DNA from: Nematostella vectensis
Taxonomy: Eukaryota; Cnidaria; Anthozoa; Actiniaria; Edwardsiidae
DNA: 64,000 nt
Assembly (NCBI RefSeq): GCF_932526225.1
Contig: NC_064039.1
Span: forward strand, 11,364,139-11,428,138
Reading direction: 5' to 3'
Shown: positions 1-11,943 of the stretch, in pieces
How positions within the stretch are numbered: position 1 is the stretch's first letter
Layout of the letters: the number at the start of each line of letters is the position of its first letter
Position numbers and translations under genes: made by a program
The notes under the pieces: generated by a model
What the model was told of the DNA's origin: nothing
Database searches by the model: none
What the model saw: only the letters and a program-made list of their open reading frames with translations

Positions 1-523
1 AATTTTTGAATAAGGTTGGGTAGCAAAGATGGCCCACATTGGAGAGTATGAGGCCATTCACCAGAAAATTCCTTTCTCACTTGGTGAAGCCCAGACAAGG
101 AATTATCCCATTGAATCAACCTCAGCGTGCAAACATCCATAAGCACAGCATTAATTATGCCCGAAAAGACTTCATGATGTCCTAAGGCACTCTCCAGATG
201 TGAAAAAGCTGTAATTTTTAAGCAAATTACAAGCTAAACTGTTGTAAGCAAAAGGCTGTAGCAGTGCCGTCGCTAGAAAGAAAAGGCACCGCAGTGCATT
301 GTTGGAAACTTCAAGGCATACCGTCTTGGGTCAGCGGTAGCTTAGCTTAACTGGTAGTGTTGGACTTGAAATAGGGGGGAGGTTTCTGTTTTCAGTCTGT
401 TTTTCTTACAATGTTAGCTTAGCTTAACTGGTAGTGTTGGACTTGAAATAGGGGGGAGGTTTCTGTTTTCAGTCTGTTTTTCTTACAATGTTGCTCAAAA
501 GTACCCAGGAGTGAAAGGGTTAA
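1..523. mobile_element. piggyBac-like non-autonomous repeat, copy 1 (right end)
   Basis: This stretch resembles 39420-39808: shared blocks include catccataagca, attatgcc, a tgatgtcct block, a GCA..CTGTTGGAAA block and a ggggggaggt..ctgttttcagtctg block. The right end reads GGAGTGAAAGGG followed by TTAA at 520-523. The other copy is flanked by TTAA on both sides and has inverted ends, which fits piggyBac target duplication. The left end is outside the window. No transposase is visible. Confidence 0.55.
347..489. repeat. two-copy tandem duplication, about 70 bp unit
   Basis: The segment starting tagcttagcttaactggtag is present twice back to back with practically no differences, inside the piggyBac-like repeat. 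The near identity points to a recent duplication. Confidence 0.85.
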
Positions 524-608
524 TATAACTTAAGTTGACTTGTTTTCTTTTTATGCATGTTCCATTACTTGAACACCTCGTAACTTATATGTTTTTTTTT
601 TCATGCAG

Positions 609-3600
609 GGTGATCCACTTTGGAGTGCAAGAGTTTTAGTTGAAAATCCAGAAGCAGTGAAACAAGTACACAAAAGGTGATTTACAATCAAGCAATCAAT
701 CAATCTTTATTGAGCTGTTTCAGTTCATATATTAATAATGCATAGCTCTCAACCCAACTTGGACAGAAATCTTATGAATCAGGTGAAATTTAGTAAATAT
801 GTGAGAAAAAAAACTCTTAAAAGGCAATGCAGGTGAATACAGAAAATGTATGAACATTCTCACAAAAATTAGGCTTGTGATGAGTTCCTAAATCTTAAGC
901 TATGATAATGCTTGTTTGTTTTACTGCTGTTATCAACATAGCTGTCAACTCACCCACATTAGGCGGGTGTCACAAGATTTTGGACCTCATCACAAGTCTA
1001 ATTTTTGTGAGAATGTTAATACATCCTCTGTATTCACCTGCAAGAGAGCCAATCTCTTTGGTTTTTTTCAAATATTTACTGTATTGCAACCGATTTCACA
1101 AGATTTCTCTTCAAGTTGGGTAAACAAATATGTATCAATATTCTGTAAACACTCGCCAATGATTTACAAAAGCTAAATTGCCTTCTGGTTTTTGTAATTG
1201 AAATAAAATATTAAGATAATTCTAGGTGAAATACAGGCTTTGCCCAAAAACTGATAATCTTGCTATTTTTCCATACAAATCAAAGTATTCTCTAGCTGAA
1301 TGATACAAACTTACTACAGGACCTTCATACTGTTTGCTCCTATACTTTAATCTTAATTGATCATGACATGTTCATTATTTCCTAGTTTCCTGACTCATGG
1401 GTCTGACATTATCACTACAGCAACATACCAGGTAAGGAGAGTAGGTAGACTTGCCTTTATCCACCAGATAGCATGCACAATAAAGGAAGAGGAATTACAG
1501 CCATACTTAGATGACAGTGCCGTAGCAGTCCTTGAAATATTGGAGGGGCACAATACAGAAACAGAAAGAAAATATTGGGGAGCACAGCCATGCCCCTACT
1601 GGTCGTTTCCTTTTTGAAAATATTTTTTTGGGGGGGCACAAGCCCATAGTGCCCCACCCCCTGCTACGGCCCTGGATACTGAGATGTAGGAATGTCATCA
1701 GGCTCCTAGCCTATCCCTAGCCTACCATAAAAACAGACAGAGGACATAAACAAAATCAATAAAATTTGACCCCATGGGATAGCATTCTGGGTGAGGTCAC
1801 TGTCAATTCTTAACCCTTAAAGATAGCACATTATGTTGTTATTACGATGTGACGATTCACTGGCATGAGACCCCTACTTTTTTATTGAGAGTACCCCCAA
1901 TGATGATTCACTGGCATGAGACCCCTACTTTTATTGAGAGTCCCCCCAATGATGACCCACTGGCATAAGACCCCTACTTTTATTGAGCATCCCCCCCAAT
2001 GATGATCCACTGGCAAAAGACCCCCACTTTTTTTGAGAGTATCCCCCAATGATGATCCACTGGTATAAGACCCCTACTTTTATTGAGAGTACCCCCAATG
2101 ATGATCCACTGGCATAAGACCCTTACTTTTATTGAGAGTACCCCCCAATGATGATCCAATGGTATAAGACCCCTACTTTTATTGAGAGTCCCCCCAATGA
2201 TGATCCACTGGCATAAGACCCCTACTTTTATTGAGAGTACCCCCAATGATGATCCACTGGCATGAGACCCCTACTTTTATTGAGAGTCCCCCCCAATGAT
2301 GATCCACTGTCATAAGACCCCTACTTTTATTGAGAGTACCCCCAATGATGATCCACTGGCATGAGACCCCTACTTTTATTGAGAGTCCCCCCCAATGATG
2401 ATCCACCGGCGTAAGACCCCTACTTTTATTGAGAGTACCCCCAATGATGATCCACTGGCATGAGACCCCTACTTTTATTGAGAGTACCCCCCAATGATGA
2501 TCCACTGGCATGAGACCCCTACTTTTATTAAGAGTCCCCCCAATGAGGATCCACTGGCATAAGGCCCCTACTTTTATGGAGAATACCCCCCAACAAGGAT
2601 CCACTGGCATAAGGCCCCTACTTTTATTGAGAGTCCCCCCCAATGATGATCCACTGGCATGAGACGCTCCCAGCTCCTAGCACTACAGTGGGACATTGTG
2701 ACAAAAAAAAAAATAAATAAATAAATAAAAGTTTTTTTAATGACCAAGCAAAATGGTGGTCATTAAACAGAGACTATTGTTATATCTAGGTTCAATAGTA
2801 AGGTTGTGTCTTTCTCCAGGCAAGCATTAGTGGTTTCTGTAAACACCTTGGCGTGACAGCTGATGAGGCCAGGAAGCTGATTCAAAGAGGTGTTCATATA
2901 GCAAGAGAGTCTGTTGACGAATTCTGGGACAAGCACTCCAACTCAGTAAGACCTATAATTTCCATCAATTATGACTCCTTCTTATAACATACATTGAAAG
3001 TATTATATGTTTTATTTTGTATTCTTTCAAACCACAAAAGTTGTAGAAAATGGCCTTCAATTGGTGGTTCCCAGGTGGATTCCTATAAAATGAGGAGAAG
3101 GGGGGGGGGCTAATAAAAACCCATTTGTAACTTTTGCATATGTACTGAAATGGTTCATGGGATTCTTTTTAATAAATGGCCATTAATAAGGCCACAGGGT
3201 CATCCAAAAGGGAAGAATTTTCAACTTTCTGTCAGATGGGTTTCAAGCCTGTTTTTCATGAACGGGTTATCCGATTCTCAACAAGGTTGTCAACTAGGTT
3301 GGCAAAGGATGAGATCAATTTCGATCCTTTATGTTCAGCCATTAGTGACCAGAGATGAAGATGAACGAAGAAATAAAATTCCATAAAAATAATTTTATGT
3401 AAAAAGTCAGTTTCGATCACTAAACGAAAATAAATCTAGACTTCGAAAGGTACCATTTAAAAAACTGGTCTCAAATATATATTATGGTCTCTAACATCTC
3501 TACGCTTGTGGTGTCATCAGAAGCAAGGGTGATTGTTCTCTGAGTGGGGCTCTATCTCTACTGTGATCGGGGCTACAGTACTTTGGGGCGATTGTTCCTG

Positions 3601-6600
3601 ATACCCCAGAGACACTCTAGTAAGATTATGTCTAAAACTGGGTCCTAAATTTAGTTTGCTTTTCTAAATTGGGTATGTAAATGAAGGACTGTTGTCCTAA
3701 TACCCCCCTCCCCCTTAAATCTTCTGTAGTCTTAAATATCTTGTTTTGTCCAACTTTTAAATAAAATAATTTATTTCCCTCTCTTCAGGTTTGTTCAAAT
3801 GATAGAATCAAGCCCCAAGTTGCTGGATCAGTCTGCCCATATGGTGCATGTCAATCTGATGGCTCTGAGTACCATGGCAACTACGTGGATACCATGACCA
3901 TTAAGGTGATAGTTAAAAGCATAATGATAATCAACAATTATAAGATCAGCTATCCCCAATTCTTATTTATTACTAATAAAAATATGTTAAATTTTGTATA
4001 GCTTTAATTCTGTCAGTATTATAACTTGTTCAAAATGTTTTGACCCCACAATTGAAGGTATATAAGGGGTGAACAAATGGAGCTTTGAGGAAGGGGGAAG
4101 GAAGATTTTCCAAAAAAAAAATTCCTGTGTAGTGCACGGATGGGCAGACAAAAGAGTGTTATGAGAGAAAAAGCAATATAGAAAAGCAGTTTGAGCCATA
4201 AAAATATTTTGCAAGTAAAATTAAACATCCTTGAACAAGTCATTTGGATGGCTCTGCAAAAGCCCCCTCCCCCCAACTTCAGGCTTGGAGATATCTACCA
4301 GCATAAGAAGGTAAGAACCCTTTTCTTATCTCTGGTGGGTTTAACGCATTCTGTTTCTGTTCCATGAAGAATTTGATGGATTGGCATCGACCTCAAATAC
4401 AAGCTTTAGTAGAGACTGGCCTGGATCTGTTAGCATTTGAGACCATACCAGCACAGGTACATGTAATGCTTGTCCAGGCTGACATCAGTGTTTGTGCCTC
4501 TCTGTTTCCACATACTTACCTTTTTTTTTGTTTCAAGGCAAATCCCTGCCAGCATATGAAAATTTGCTGCTGTACATTTAACAAATTTTAAATATGAATT
4601 ATGTCTGTGCACCCCCTTTAGAAAATCCTTACCACACCACTGTTGGCACTAGTTGTGCATAAGCTTTTGTTGTATGTTGGTGCACTCCCCCTTAGAAAAT
4701 CCTAACATGCAGTTGTCCCTTGCCTGGATGATGCCAAGAGCCTTGGCACCGAAGAAGGGCAGGAAACTCCAAAGTTAGTAAATAGCCATTGAAAGGAAAA
4801 TTACCCCAAAATAATCTGGAAATCTACTATTTAAAGGAATACCTATCTGTTAGAATGCACAAATGGCCATTGTATGCCATTTTGTTTGTAAACATCTTTC
4901 CTAGCTTATTTTCTTTGTTTATAGAAAGAAGGTGAAGCCCTCGTACAGCTTCTGAAAGAATTCCCAGGGACAAAAGCATGGCTTTCTTATAGTTGTAAGG
5001 TGTGTTCTATCCTTTCTTGTAACCCCATCAGTTTTATATTTCCAATTAAATTTTTCTTTTTGATCAATTGTACTTGATGCAGGATGGATCCCACACTTCA
5101 CACAATGAAGACTTTGTGTCTGCAATCATGGCTGCCGTCGCTGACTCAGAACAGGTTAGATATGGGTGATAGGGTGCGTGTTGTGATGGATAGACTCTGA
5201 TGCCCAGGGTTCCTGGTGTTTTTTTTTATACCATATTAGGATTTGTTTGGAATAGTTCACCCCTGGGGGGGTCTCTCCAAAAAAGTAGACGATTGTGTGA
5301 TTGTCTTATTTCTTAGGGTATAACATTTCAACTAACTGCCATCCCTTAGGGGGTGTTGAAGGATTTTTCCAATCTTGCTATCTCTTAGGGTGTAAAATAG
5401 TCCAACTGCTATTCCCAAGGGGGTGTTAAACGTTTTCTTTTTTCGATACTGCTTTGTCTTAGGGTTAAAAATACCTTTCTGTTGACCACGCCATCCCTTA
5501 ATGTTAAAACGATTTTGTCGACGATCACCCCCGTCTTTTTTTTAACGGAGTCCCCCCCCCCCAGAAGTTCACCATTTTCTTTTGTTTTACCAAGTGAGGC
5601 TTTGTTGGACAGTGTTGGCATTGTTGGTGCAAGTCTTTAGAATAAAACATAGCCCAAACTAGATGAGAGGAACGTGACCACTGGTAGCGGTCAGTGTCAG
5701 TAATGTCGAGGGTCTGGGACCAAGGTAAAAGGGAGAGTGAAAGCAGGGAGTAATTGTCTTGTCCTTGTGATTTCTAGATCATAGCCGTGGGCAACAATTG
5801 TTGTTCACCCGTTTACGTCACGGTACGTATTTAAACGGTGGGAGGAGCCGGGGTAATTTCAAATAATAGAAATTAAAACAATGATGAAAAATATATTTCA
5901 GAAAAACAGAAGAATGATATTTTACAACTTTACAACTATAATTTCGGATTTCCCTTTGTCCCACTGATGCTTTTAAATCTCTACCCCGCATCTGCTCGCC
6001 CTCGGTGCTCGTTCTCTGGCACCCTGGTACTTTAAGAGCCCGAACGGTACTTGCTTACTCGGCATTGTTTTCGCTACTCGGCATTTGTTCGTTGCGCCTT
6101 TGGATGTTCAACGGTGCTACTCGGCATCCTCTCGCCGTCGGTGCTCGATCTCTGGCACCCGGTAATTTAAGAGCAAGAACGGTACTGGCTCAATTAAAAC
6201 AGTACTAAACAATAAAATCCTAGAATGATGAATGTGGTTTTTACTTTGTACTAGTGTAAACCTAAGTATCTCTTGTTTTCGTAGTCGTTAATTCGAAGAC
6301 TTAAACCCAAGACAACACTTCCAATCGTTATCTATCCAAACAAAGGAGAAGAATGGATAGACAGAAGGTATAGTGAGTTACTATTGCCGCCAAAAGCAAG
6401 CTCTTCATTTTTAAACAGCGCTCTCTACAAGGTCCCGCCGGTAGTGTCTTATGGCTTTTCTTGGTTCTTTTCCCCCCATATAGCTGCGCTCGCTCTTTTT
6501 TGCTGCCGATTGTTACAGGCTCATTTTAATTGTTGTGTTCTTATTTTAATTGTTTACGTGCTCAATTTCGCTTTTTTTATTGTTACGCGCTCATTTTAAT

Positions 6601-7856
6601 TGTTACGCGCTCATTTTAATTGCCACGCGCTTATTTAAATTGTTACGCGCTCATTTTTGTTACGCACTCATTTTTATTGTTATGCGTTTATTTTTATTGT
6701 TACGCGTTCATTTTGATTGCTACGCGTCCATTTTGATTGTAACGCGCTTATTTTGTTGTTACCCGCTCATTTAAATTGTTACGCGCTCATTTTTATTGTT
6801 ACGCGCTCATTTTGATTGTTACGAGTTCATTTTGATTGTTACGCGTTCATTTCGATTGTTACGCGCTAATTTTTGAAATTGTTACGCGTTCATTTCGATT
6901 GTTACGCGCTGATTTAAATTGCTACGCGCTCATTCTGTTTGTTACGCGTTCATTTCTATTGTTATGCGCTTATTTTGATCGTTACACGCTCATTTTGTTT
7001 GTTACGGGCCCTTTTGATTGTTACGCGTGCAGGGGCTTGTTGTTGCGCGCTCATTTTGATTGTTACGCACTATTTTGATTTTTACGCGCTCATTTTGTTT
7101 TACGCACTCGTTTTGTTTGTTTACGTTCTCTTTCCTTTATAATTCGCTGTCAAATTAATTGTATATGCGCTCTTATTGCTATAATTCGCTGTTTCTTATA
7201 ACGCATCCATTTTGATTTTTTATGCGCTCTTTTCTCTATAATTTGTTTCGCGTCTTCTTTGGCTTTTTATTTCGTATAATTTATCCCCATTGTAACTTGC
7301 TGATTTTCATCATTTTGCAAATTCTGTTGCTTCATTTTAACTTGTTGTATTCAGGTGGCAAGACACGGGCAATGTCCCGCCGGTAGTGTCTTATCTTGAC
7401 GAGTGGATTGATTCTGGTGCACAATGGATCGGTAAGAGCTTAGGATACTATGAAGCCAATAAAGACCGAGAAAACCCTGGGTAGGAGGATGGGCGTGCTT
7501 CGTGTAAGAATACCTGTCTGTCACGTTTCTTTTCGTCCCACTGATTCAATTACCGACTTAGTATTGAGGCTTGAAGAAACAAATCAGACATCCCAAGGCT
7601 AAGGAGACCTTGATTAAGAACCAAAATTTTGGGATTGAAGTTGCTTCTGGGGGCCTTGTGCATGGCCTGGCTAAAACGTGAGAAATCTCAAGTGTTGGGT
7701 TGTCTGGCTCTTCTTGTCTGCCTCGCATGGGCCAATTAAAGTAATTAATGTTCAATAATTTTTATTTCAGGTGGCTGTTGCCGCACATCTTTGACTGACA
7801 TTTCTGAAACACGGGCTGCAATAGCTAGGCGTACGAGCAAGCCAGGCATAGGCTAG
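609..7856 (+). CDS. homocysteine S-methyltransferase (MmuM/HMT type), 5' partial
   Basis: Transfers a methyl group from S-methylmethionine or a related donor to homocysteine to give methionine; cytosolic zinc enzyme (family knowledge). Exons with consistent phases: 609-676, 1386-1431, 2820-2945, 3789-3905, 4370-4456, 4925-4999, 5083-5154, 5778-5822, 6285-6367, 7355-7431, 7771-7856; together 293 codons plus stop (TAG 7854-7856). Visible motifs in order: GDPLWSARVL near the N-terminus, DIITTATYQ, AGSVCPYGAC, GSEYHGNYVD, WHRPQ, LLAFETIPAQ, AVGNNCCSP (first zinc-ligand cysteine) and WIGGCCRT (the last two ligands). The first exon with the start codon and the early DGG motif lies upstream of the window. 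The acceptor before 4370 (ccatgaag) is weak; a 28-nt exon-like piece at about 4282-4309 would break the frame and is left out. No internal stop is present. Introns are full of tandem repeats. Confidence 0.92.
1515..1674. mobile_element. hAT-like MITE, 160 bp
   Basis: Ends are imperfect inverted repeats: CAGTGCCGTAGCAG at the left and the complement of CAGGGCCGTAGCAG at the right. CAG-starting short inverted ends and a G/C-rich rim are usual for hAT-derived MITEs. No clear 8-bp target duplication was seen. It lies in the second visible methyltransferase intron. Confidence 0.55.
1855..2665. repeat. minisatellite, unit about 49 bp, about 16 copies
   Basis: Unit approximates gatgatccactggcataaga followed by cccctacttttattgagagt and a run of C then aat. 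Copies differ by a few bases and by C-run length. It lies in the intron between the exons at 1431 and 2820. On the minus strand it is open over 154 codons, which is a by-product of the repeat and not a gene. Confidence 0.95.
5255..5560. repeat. diverged tandem repeat, about 75 bp unit
   Basis: Blocks of the type cttagggtgtaaaat..ccaactgccattccc..aagggggtgtt recur about four times with many changes. Intronic in the methyltransferase gene, between exons ending 5154 and starting 5778. Confidence 0.6.
5996..6191. repeat. direct repeat pair of about 60 bp
   Basis: A block reading ctcgccctcggtgctcgttc, then a tctctggcaccc part, appears at 5996-6057 and again at 6131-6191 with about 10 percent difference. 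Intronic. Confidence 0.75.
6430..6452 (+). repeat. intronic copy of a downstream exon fragment
   Basis: The 21-nt core gtcccgccggtagtgtctta plus t is identical to part of the coding exon 7355-7431, which encodes VPPVVSYL. Here it sits in the preceding intron with no coding context. It is an exon fragment duplicated about 0.9 kb away. Confidence 0.8.
6560..7125. repeat. ACGCG-rich minisatellite, unit about 20 bp
   Basis: About 27 copies of ttgttacgcgctcattttga with variants (cgcgtt, cgcact, tttaaatt). It fills most of the methyltransferase intron between exons ending 6367 and starting 7355. The same unit forms a second array at 14130-14570. Confidence 0.95.
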
Positions 7857-7990
7857 GTAGAGCTCACCATCTGACAAGACGACAGACCCTGATTTCTGCT
7901 CTTTATCAACGACCTGCAATAGCTAGGCACACAAGCAAGCCAGGCATAAACTAGGTAGCGCTCACCCATGTGCAAGACGGAAAATCCTAC
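7825..7990 (+). repeat. tandem duplication of the last exon end
   Basis: The end of the methyltransferase coding region and the first 3' UTR bases (gctgcaatagctagg onward to ctctttatcaa) recur at about 7913-8010 with differences. The second copy is behind the stop codon, so it is non-coding. Confidence 0.8.
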
Positions 7991-8059
7991 AGTCTGCCTT
8001 GTGCTGCTCTTTATCAATAGGGGCCTTACGGAAGACGAAGACGACAAGGAGAATGTGAC

Positions 8060-9290
8060 CAAAAAATGGCGTTTATGACCTTAACCAAATATAAAGGCGA
8101 TGGCAGAAAACAATAGAAAACCCAAAGAAATGGACTCTGATACTTTTCCGCCGTTTTCTTCCAAATCACGACGTTGAAACTCCAAGTTTCATCGCCTAGA
8201 GCGAGGACGGGGATAAAAATGCTGAATGCTATGTAGAAATAAGGTCCAAGGCTTCGTTTTTTTCTGGAACTATCAAAACGGGTTAGTTTTAGGGATACTA
8301 TTTAAAGATTTTGCGCTTAGTACAAAAGCATTTTTAACTCACGCTCGCCTTGCCGTCGCAATATTTGTTGCGTAAGGCTCCCTAACTTCCCTTTACTCCC
8401 TCATTTATAGAATCCGTCAAAAGACAGTTTATCTCCAAGGCAGCAGGCTCTATGGGTAAACAATGTGTATCTATGGTAGCAAGGGTTTAAGCTTGACCAT
8501 TTCTCAAACCATGGATTGATACCTTTTTTTATTCGAATGAAATATGAATTTATTTGAAATGAAAACACAAGCACTCTTAGCAGTTTTATCATTGTTCAGC
8601 TACACAACAAGACATAACCTTTTGTCCAACAAATCAATTGCCAGAACTGCATATAAAGCAATAATTCAATTCCTCTTGATAACACAATGTCAATATCCCA
8701 AACTTTTTATGAATTGCAACAGTTTATCCAGACCCCTCCTCTTTAACTCCTGCATCTGCACAGGTGGTGGCACTGCCTGTATCATCCTCTTCCAGGTCAG
8801 GAAGAGAGAACCCCCCTGGCGAAAGGACTTCCTGCATGCAATCGGCACATGCACACTTCATGGGAATACACTCTTTAGATGACTTGGCTTCTGAATAAGG
8901 CATATCATTTAAAGTAGGATGACCTATGATGAAATATCCAAATTAATTCTATCAAGCTAAAATTGTAAATCGTTTGTAGGGTGGTTTTTATAAACCTATG
9001 GAACACACAAGCTTATGAAACCTAAAAACCACTGATAACCCCTAATACTTTAGTTCTCTTTAGTTCTAGCTATTGGCTACTACACTTTGACTATTAAACT
9101 TTGTATCACAGGCTCATAAAAACAAATTCTAACTGTAATTGTTACTATGTCTTCAACATGTAATTATCACTATCACAGATTTCTGTCTATTTTTTTTATA
9201 ACAAACCTGTTGTAAAGATTTTTTGCATTAGCTACATGCATATATTGCAAGTCTGTATTTTGTGAAGGGAAATCATACTAGAGTCCTGTC
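8060..9290. other. intergenic spacer, convergent gene ends
   Basis: This is the space between the convergent methyltransferase (plus) and DMRT-like gene (minus). I see no protein-coding exon with acceptable splice sites, no RNA gene and no clear transposon end here; AT-rich unique-looking sequence. Confidence 0.5.
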
Positions 9291-9296
9291 TTTATT
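9291..9296 (-). terminator. poly(A) signal AATAAA of the DMRT-like gene
   Basis: TTTATT on the plus strand gives AATAAA on the minus strand, about 44 nt beyond the stop codon at 9340-9342. Confidence 0.55.
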
Positions 9297-9339
9297 GCTT
9301 GAGTGCACTGTCCTCCCACACGTTTCCCTAACCCATTAA

Positions 9340-11686
9340 CTATGTACAAAACCACAAAAGATTCTTACTTGGAGACAATACCCTAACAGGGTGCCAAGGG
9401 TTTGGATTCAGGCAGACATTAGGTGGACCTTGTGCTTGGCTGATGAATTCCGAGTTCACATGTATGGTGGAGTCAGATGGTACCTGCCTGTGGACTGTCC
9501 CCATCATGGTAGTTCCAGCTTTTGTAAAATTTGGGACGTAGGGTATGTACTTTGGCTGGCGACACCAGCTAAAAATGTCATTGCTGTGACTGTTCAAGCG
9601 ACTAAATAGCATGAATGGGTAATTCCAGTTTTCCTCTTGTATGGATTTGGCTATTGAGGGTGTGCCTTGTGGGGGCGCAGCTTGAAGTGGTTTGCCTATG
9701 GGTGTGGCCTGAAAGGGTGTACATTGGAGATAGGTCACTTGAAGTGGCCTGCCTTGCATGGGTGTGGTTGGTGGGGGTATGCCTGTTAGAGCTTGCTTGG
9801 GTATCGGTGGTATTGAAGCATGGGTTGACCACATTACATTAGGTGTGGCTCCTGTAGGAATCTGAAATGCTGGTTTGTTCCTGTGATGCACATCATCTTT
9901 AAATGGATTCAATAAAATGACTGTCAAATAATATTTCTCGTATTCGTGCAGAAAATAACCCTATATCTGGTCATACAATCTCATTCATACATATACAAGA
10001 AAAGTTTTGCATAATACAGCTTACTTATGAATAGTGACAAATCATCTGGTGCAATCATTGTTGTTGCATTTGTTAGACAGTGGCAAGACTTGTATAAAAA
10101 CTCCGACGATATGAGAAAATGGAATATAAGTAACACCAGAATAACTTTTAGAGTGGTTTTCAAAATCCCGTGCCGCAACAAAATGTAGTTGTTAAAGTGC
10201 AATAGTCAAGACAGAACAAAAGAGAACGGGTGTCTACAAAACGAAGACCTAAAATCTAATACCTAAAACCTGTGACCCCAAAAGCTACGACCCCCCCCCA
10301 AAAAAAAAAAAAAAATACAGTTATTATTTAGTCTACCTTGTTTCCCAAATGGCTACACAGCGCGAAAGTTTCATATGGAGAAAATATTCTCATGTGCGCG
10401 CCAATGAACTATTTTTAATCGTCGTTTATTTGTCCATTAAAAATTGTAGTTGCACACATTTTTCAATACACGCTCCTTTGCCCGAAAAATTATCCCAAAA
10501 ACTCTCCCGGTAACCTAACAGACCCGACAATTACCGGTAATTTAGAAAAATGCCCCCAGAAAAGTTTTCGAAATCCCTGGCGAGGAAGAGTGTTTATCAA
10601 AACAAAGCTTTTGCGTAGCGTGCCGATACGGGTTCCCGACAAGTAAATTATAATTTCCATAGTTTATGAATAGATTGGCTAAATAGTTATTGAAATCCTA
10701 GTTTTGTCGATGTCTGTAGACAACTTGCACCCCAAAAATTGCTGTGGCATAGACATTTTTCGAAAGAAAGACAAGAACAAGTACAAGTACATAAAGTCTC
10801 ATTTTGTAGAAAAACTTCTAATAATTTCGCAAAGCTGTTTATATTTTTAGGCGCACTGTGACAGCTAAATGTCAAATCGGAAGGAAATCTGATAAAATGA
10901 TATAAGCCTTGATTGGCCCACTTTATACCGGATAGTGGAATGGTTTTCTCTGTGATGAAAATTTCTACAACTCGACAAAACTAGAACACGAAGCCATTTC
11001 CCGTTAGTTAGCGGGCAATTAAGATTTTGGAAGAAACACCCGAAAATGTTTCCGGGTGACATTCCGGTTTCTGAGTTTATCGGCGTTTTAAGAAACGACC
11101 ACCTGGAAACACAAGTAGTTCCCAATTTAAAAAAAAAAATTTGAATAAGCTTGTTATCTCATAAGGATCACTGATTCCACGTGAAACTTCCACGCTGTTT
11201 AGCCATTTTGGGAAACAAGTTAGGCTAAATAATAACGGCAAAATTTTGGGGGTTGTTGCTTTTGGAGTCGTAGCTTTTGGGGTCACAGGTTTTAGGTTTT
11301 AGGTCTTCGTTTTGTAGACACCCAAAAGAGAACAAAGATATTACAGTGTATTAGTACTAAATAAACTAAATAGTATTTCACGGGTTTTTGAAAACCACTC
11401 TATATTGTAGTGATTTAAACAAATTGGAAAAACTCTAAAAAAAAACGTATGCAAACAAGGCGGGACAAATTGTATTGATTCAATTTCTTGACTTGCCTTC
11501 TCTTTGCCGCTTTCTATTTTTCTCTTGAGCGATGCGCTTCTTATCTCTGTCAAATTCTGTTCGAATACATTTCTCACACGTGCAATTCCTGTATTTGCAA
11601 TGGCGTTTGTGATTTTTAAAGGGTACAACCTCATTATGACCGGAACACTTTCTACAGAATCGAATTCTCGAGGAAATCTCTTCCAT
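9340..11686 (-). CDS. DMRT: DM-domain transcription factor, DMRT-like
   Basis: Nuclear zinc-binding DNA-binding factor of the Doublesex/Mab-3 family. Model: exon 11686-11497 (start ATG 11686-11684), small exon 10045-10025, long last exon 9920-9340; 263 codons plus stop. The DM domain is near the N-terminus: CRKCSGHNEV then KNHKRHC, CTC and EKC give the cysteine/histidine spacing of the two interlaced zinc sites, followed by a basic helix (DRDKKRIAQEKNRKRQ). The last exon is proline- and threonine-rich without a known domain. The first donor would be GC-AG type (AAG|GCAAGT), and the 21-nt exon is chosen because it alone keeps the frame; an earlier acceptor would create a stop. The DM exon is certain; the joins are less sure. 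The first intron carries the nested transposons at 10151-11400. Confidence 0.78.
10151..11400. mobile_element. TA-flanked MITE split by a Mutator-like insertion
   Basis: GAGTGGTTTTCAAAA then TCCCGTG at the left and its inverted copy (one mismatch) at the right, each bordered by TA (10149-10150 and 11401-11402), as in Tc1/mariner-type MITEs. Without the inserted element 10228-11323 and one target copy it would be about 145 bp. Confidence 0.75.
10228..11323. mobile_element. Mutator-like non-autonomous element with 9-10 bp target duplication
   Basis: Inverted ends begin GGGTGTCTACAAAACGAAGA and continue with ACCT..ACCTGTGACCCCAAAAGCTACGA, mirrored at 11240-11323. The flanks are the direct repeat AAAAGAGAAC at 10218-10227 and 11324-11333. 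A 9-10 bp duplication plus long inverted ends fits MULEs. The interior (CG-containing, AT-rich) has no transposase. Confidence 0.85.
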
Positions 11687-11943
11687 CCTACCTTTACCCG
11701 AACAGTGTCGTTCGTGTCTGAGCAAGTTTGGGCAAATTCCCCGACACAGTCTAGCACATGTAGTCAGGTAATGTGTAAGAAAATACACCTTTATACAAAA
11801 GCACGCTATTACTCAAAAACAAAATTCTTATGATGAAAGGAGATCAGAAGTTGCATCAAAGTAAACTGCGAGAAACAGTTTGGAGGTTGTTTTGGGGTAT
11901 GAAAACTTTACGAAGAAAATGCGTTACGTACCGTTGACAAAGG

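Noticed and set aside
1980..2643. Open frames of 88 and 154 codons on the minus strand
   Set aside because: They are translations of the 49-bp minisatellite; no splice or start context.
4282..4309. 28-nt exon-like piece between AG and GT in the methyltransferase gene
   Set aside because: Its length breaks the reading frame; the flanking exons join in frame without it.
9391..9842. Plus-strand open frames opposite the DMRT last exon
   Set aside because: Shadows of the coding minus strand; no family similarity.
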